Shown here piece by piece: positions 61,852 to 64,000 of a stretch of 64,000 bases of DNA. The translations under genes and the position numbers were made by a program. The DNA is taken from assembly GCA_030730365.1 (NCBI GenBank), contig JANQVJ010000005.1:1-64000 (forward strand). The letters are read 5' to 3'. Source of the DNA: Verrucomicrobiales bacterium (GTDB lineage: Bacteria > Verrucomicrobiota > Verrucomicrobiia > Verrucomicrobiales > DEV007). The notes below the pieces were generated by a model. That model was given only the letters and a program-made list of their open reading frames with translations, searched no databases and was not told where the DNA came from. The number at the start of each line of letters is the position of its first letter. Position 1 is the first letter of the stretch.

Positions 61852-63612
61852 ATGGCAGGGATCCGACAAAGTATGAATTGCAGACTCGCCGGGATTCTCG
61901 TTCCGGTATTTTCCATCCGGAGTGAGAACGATCTTGGGATCGGCGATGTCAGCTCGCTCCACGAATTCGTCAATTTCGCCGCAGAGACCGGTTTCGGATT
62001 CGTCCAGCTCCTTCCGGTGAACGAGACGGGGCCCGACAATAGTCCTTACAATGCGATCAGCTCAGTCGCGATCGAGCCGATGACGCTGGATTGCTCGACA
62101 CACGGGCTCAAAGACCTCACGAAAGAGGCTTTTGAAGAGGTCCTCGCCTCTTACGACATGGATTCGCTCCGCAGTGGGGCGGTCAAGTATGCGGAGGTTC
62201 GCCGACTCAAGCACGACCTCCTGCGGCGCTCCTATTGCCGATTTTGTGAGACGGTCCTCAACAAGGTCGATACCCGTGCGGAGGCATTTGATGCCTTTCG
62301 CCGGGACGAAGCGGAGTGGCTGAACGATTATTGCCTTTTCCGCCTTCTCATGGACAGGGCAGGCGGCAGTCAGGTGTGGCAATTATGGCCAACCAACTGC
62401 CAGAACCGCGACAGCGCGCTCTCTGTCATCATGGAAGAGGCGAAAAGCCATCCTGATGAGATCGATCGTGAGCTGCGCTACTACGCTTATGTGCAGTGGG
62501 TCGCCTTCACCCAGTGGGGCGAGGTCTCGGACTATGCGAAAGCGAAGGGCGTCTCGTTAATGGGGGACATTCCCTTTGGTGTCAGCCTTTACAGCGTCGA
62601 TGTCTGGGCGAATCTGGAGATCTTCGACCTCGATTGGTACGGCGGGGCGCCGCCCGAGCACCTTTTCAAAGACGATGAGTTCGTCCAGAAATGGGGGCAG
62701 AACTGGGGCATCCCGCTCTACCGGTGGGACGTCCTCGAGGAGCGTGATTTTGACTGGTGGCGGCAGCGAATTGCCAAAACAACTCAAATTTTCGACATGT
62801 TTCGTGTTGACCATGCCCTCGGTTTTTACCGCATTTACTCTTTCCCGTGGAATCCGGTGCGGAACACTGAATTCCTCCTTCTCAGTCACGACGAAGCGGC
62901 AGGCCATTGCGGTGGACACCTGCCGGGCTTCCGTCCCCGCGCCGACTCCTCGGAAGAATTCAAGGCGGCAAATCGATCCGAAGGCGAGAAATACCTGCGC
63001 ATGATCCTCGAAGCGGCGGGGGACTCCGAAGTCATCGCTGAAGATCTCGGGACCGTGCCCGATTACGTGCGCCCTTCGCTCGCCCTACTCGGGATCGCAG
63101 GCATGAAAGTGCCGCAGTGGGAGTTCACCGATGGCCATGTCACCTCAGGGCTTCACTATCCCGAGCTGTCTTTTGCCACCTACGCCTCGCACGACCACGC
63201 CCCCATGCGGGCGCAGTGGGAGCAGCAGCGCCAGCAGATGCATGAGCACGGGGAGGAAAGCCACGAGCATTGGGAGTCGAAAAATTTCCTTCTGACCCTC
63301 TGCGCTTTCGCCGGTATTGAACCGCACGGAGGCAAGGTCCCTGAATACTCTCCCGAGCTCTGGGAAAAGCTCATGCGGCAGCTTTGCTTCTCACACTCGG
63401 ACCGCGTCGCGATCCTCATTAATGATCTCCTCTACGACACGGACCGCATCAATATCCCCGGGGTGATGGGCGGGATCAACTGGAGCTACCGTCTCGAGAT
63501 GACGGCGAAAGAGCTCACCACGGGCAAGCAGTTCCGGGAACTCCGCGAGATGCTCAAAAAGATCTTGAACGAGACGGGCCGTTCGCGAAGGGTGCAGCCC
63601 TGTTCCACCTGA
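61852..63612 (+). CDS. malQ: 4-alpha-glucanotransferase (amylomaltase)
   Basis: This 586-residue GH77 enzyme transfers alpha-1,4-glucan chains in glycogen or maltodextrin metabolism. The start region RLAGILVPVFSIRSENDLGIGDVSSL is typical. The catalytic nucleophile Asp is in DMFRVDHALGFYRIY, the general acid region in VIAEDLGTVPDYVR and the transition-state Asp in SHDHAPMRAQW. ATG 61873 (MNCRLAG) is an alternative start. The C-terminal half after residue 540 is short but complete. It lies just before mdh. Confidence 0.9.
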   Translation: MAGIRQSMNCRLAGILVPVFSIRSENDLGIGDVSSLHEFVNFAAETGFGFVQLLPVNETGPDNSPYNAISSVAIEPMTLDCSTHGLKDLTKEAFEEVLASYDMDSLRSGAVKYAEVRRLKHDLLRRSYCRFCETVLNKVDTRAEAFDAFRRDEAEWLNDYCLFRLLMDRAGGSQVWQLWPTNCQNRDSALSVIMEEAKSHPDEIDRELRYYAYVQWVAFTQWGEVSDYAKAKGVSLMGDIPFGVSLYSVDVWANLEIFDLDWYGGAPPEHLFKDDEFVQKWGQNWGIPLYRWDVLEERDFDWWRQRIAKTTQIFDMFRVDHALGFYRIYSFPWNPVRNTEFLLLSHDEAAGHCGGHLPGFRPRADSSEEFKAANRSEGEKYLRMILEAAGDSEVIAEDLGTVPDYVRPSLALLGIAGMKVPQWEFTDGHVTSGLHYPELSFATYASHDHAPMRAQWEQQRQQMHEHGEESHEHWESKNFLLTLCAFAGIEPHGGKVPEYSPELWEKLMRQLCFSHSDRVAILINDLLYDTDRINIPGVMGGINWSYRLEMTAKELTTGKQFRELREMLKKILNETGRSRRVQPCST

Positions 63613-63683
63613 GACGAATCGTCCTGATCCTGAGTCGTCAACGGCAATAGTATTTCCAAAAACATACCTTAAATTCCACTATT

Positions 63684-64000
63684 ATGAGCAAACCTATTCG
63701 CGTTGCGGTGACCGGTGCCGCAGGCCAGATCGGCTATTCCCTTCTTTTTCGCATCGCCAGCGGCGCGATGTTCGGCCCTGGGCAGAAAGTGGCGCTCAAT
63801 TTGATCGAGATCGAGCCCGGCATGAAAGCGCTCGAAGGCGTCGTGATGGAACTCGACGACTGCGCTTTCCCGCTCCTGACGGATATCGTGGCAACTTCTG
63901 ATCTCAACACCGGCTTTACCGATGTGAACTGGGCCCTCCTCGTCGGCAGTGTCCCGCGCAAGCAGGGGATGGAGCGTAAAGATCTTCTTAGCATCAACGG
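63684..64000 (+). CDS. mdh: Malate dehydrogenase, 5' part (runs off window)
   Basis: The first 105 residues are seen. They contain the NAD-binding loop [22 protein letters not shown], the acidic-turn residues at [28 protein letters not shown] and [19 protein letters not shown], where the usual GA/GAxPR motif reads GSVPR. This matches the cytosolic-type malate dehydrogenase, which oxidises malate to oxaloacetate. The gene is cut by the window edge. It follows malQ after 71 bases, and the start ATG 63684 is well supported. Confidence 0.92.
   Translation, partial: MSKPIRVAVTGAAGQIGYSLLFRIASGAMFGPGQKVALNLIEIEPGMKALEGVVMELDDCAFPLLTDIVATSDLNTGFTDVNWALLVGSVPRKQGMERKDLLSIN

Overview
The window looks like a chromosomal segment of a Verrucomicrobiota bacterium (PVC superphylum). 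This rests on gene content: DUF1549/DUF1553 and DUF1501 gene sets with planctomycete-type CxxCH motifs, a MurC-MurB fusion, a three-gene sdhCAB operon of the Bacteroidota/Chlamydiota-Verrucomicrobiota type, a DUF116-prenyl synthase fusion, many proteins with export signals, and few clear Shine-Dalgarno sites. The exact genus cannot be read from the sequence. No rRNA, complete tRNA, CRISPR array or insertion sequence was seen.

1-5.8 kb is an accessory, decaying zone. An intact integron-type tyrosine recombinase is followed by the 3' remnant of a class II tRNA. Next comes a second, 5'-truncated integron integrase that has been split by three roughly 82-86 bp GC-rich insertions. A DUF4143/AAA_14 ATPase follows, preceded by 23-bp iterons, and then a minus-strand pair of AAA ATPase genes carrying a nonsense codon and frameshifts.

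5.8-14.4 kb is transport and respiration: a TAXI-type TRAP binding lipoprotein with its fused permease, a sodium:amino-acid symporter carrying an extra SH3-like loop domain, and sdhCAB. 14.8-23.2 kb holds a DUF116-polyprenyl synthase fusion, two coiled-coil/membrane-anchored hypothetical proteins, an ABC-2 type membrane protein, a VapBC-type toxin-antitoxin pair, purT and hisC.

23.3-29.5 kb has the first DUF1549/DUF1553-DUF1501 pair, an AT-rich gap containing a dispersed repeat, an esterase and a YugP-type zinc peptidase. 29.5-31.6 kb encodes a PhoB/PhoR two-component system with a PHO-box-like site upstream of phoB. 31.7-41.4 kb carries a diacylglycerol-kinase-family gene and then a short division and cell-wall cluster, murG-murCB-ddl-ftsQ-ftsA-ftsZ, closed by a strong terminator.

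41.6-45.7 kb contains an ankyrin protein, a cell-wall amidase, a CDP-alcohol phosphatidyltransferase-like protein with a degraded motif, an ECF sigma factor and a PQQ-type beta-propeller. 46-54.5 kb is a four-gene secreted-protein operon (DUF1549/1553 with cytochrome motif, PPC-domain protein, cytochrome/WD40 protein interrupted by a coiled coil, DUF1501). 54.6-57.7 kb has a small hydrolase-like protein, a condensation-type acyltransferase coupled to an ICMT-like methyltransferase, and a lipoprotein. The right end carries a DinG-type helicase, a short nagA, a methyltransferase, malQ and the 5' part of mdh.

The most unusual items are: the integrase pseudogene cut by small palindromic elements; a 60-bp repeat with 57/60 identity placed next to both DUF1501 genes; the altered T7 loop of FtsZ; the SH3-like insertion in the symporter; and the secreted operon, in which two adjacent genes both carry long Ala/Lys/Glu-rich helices.
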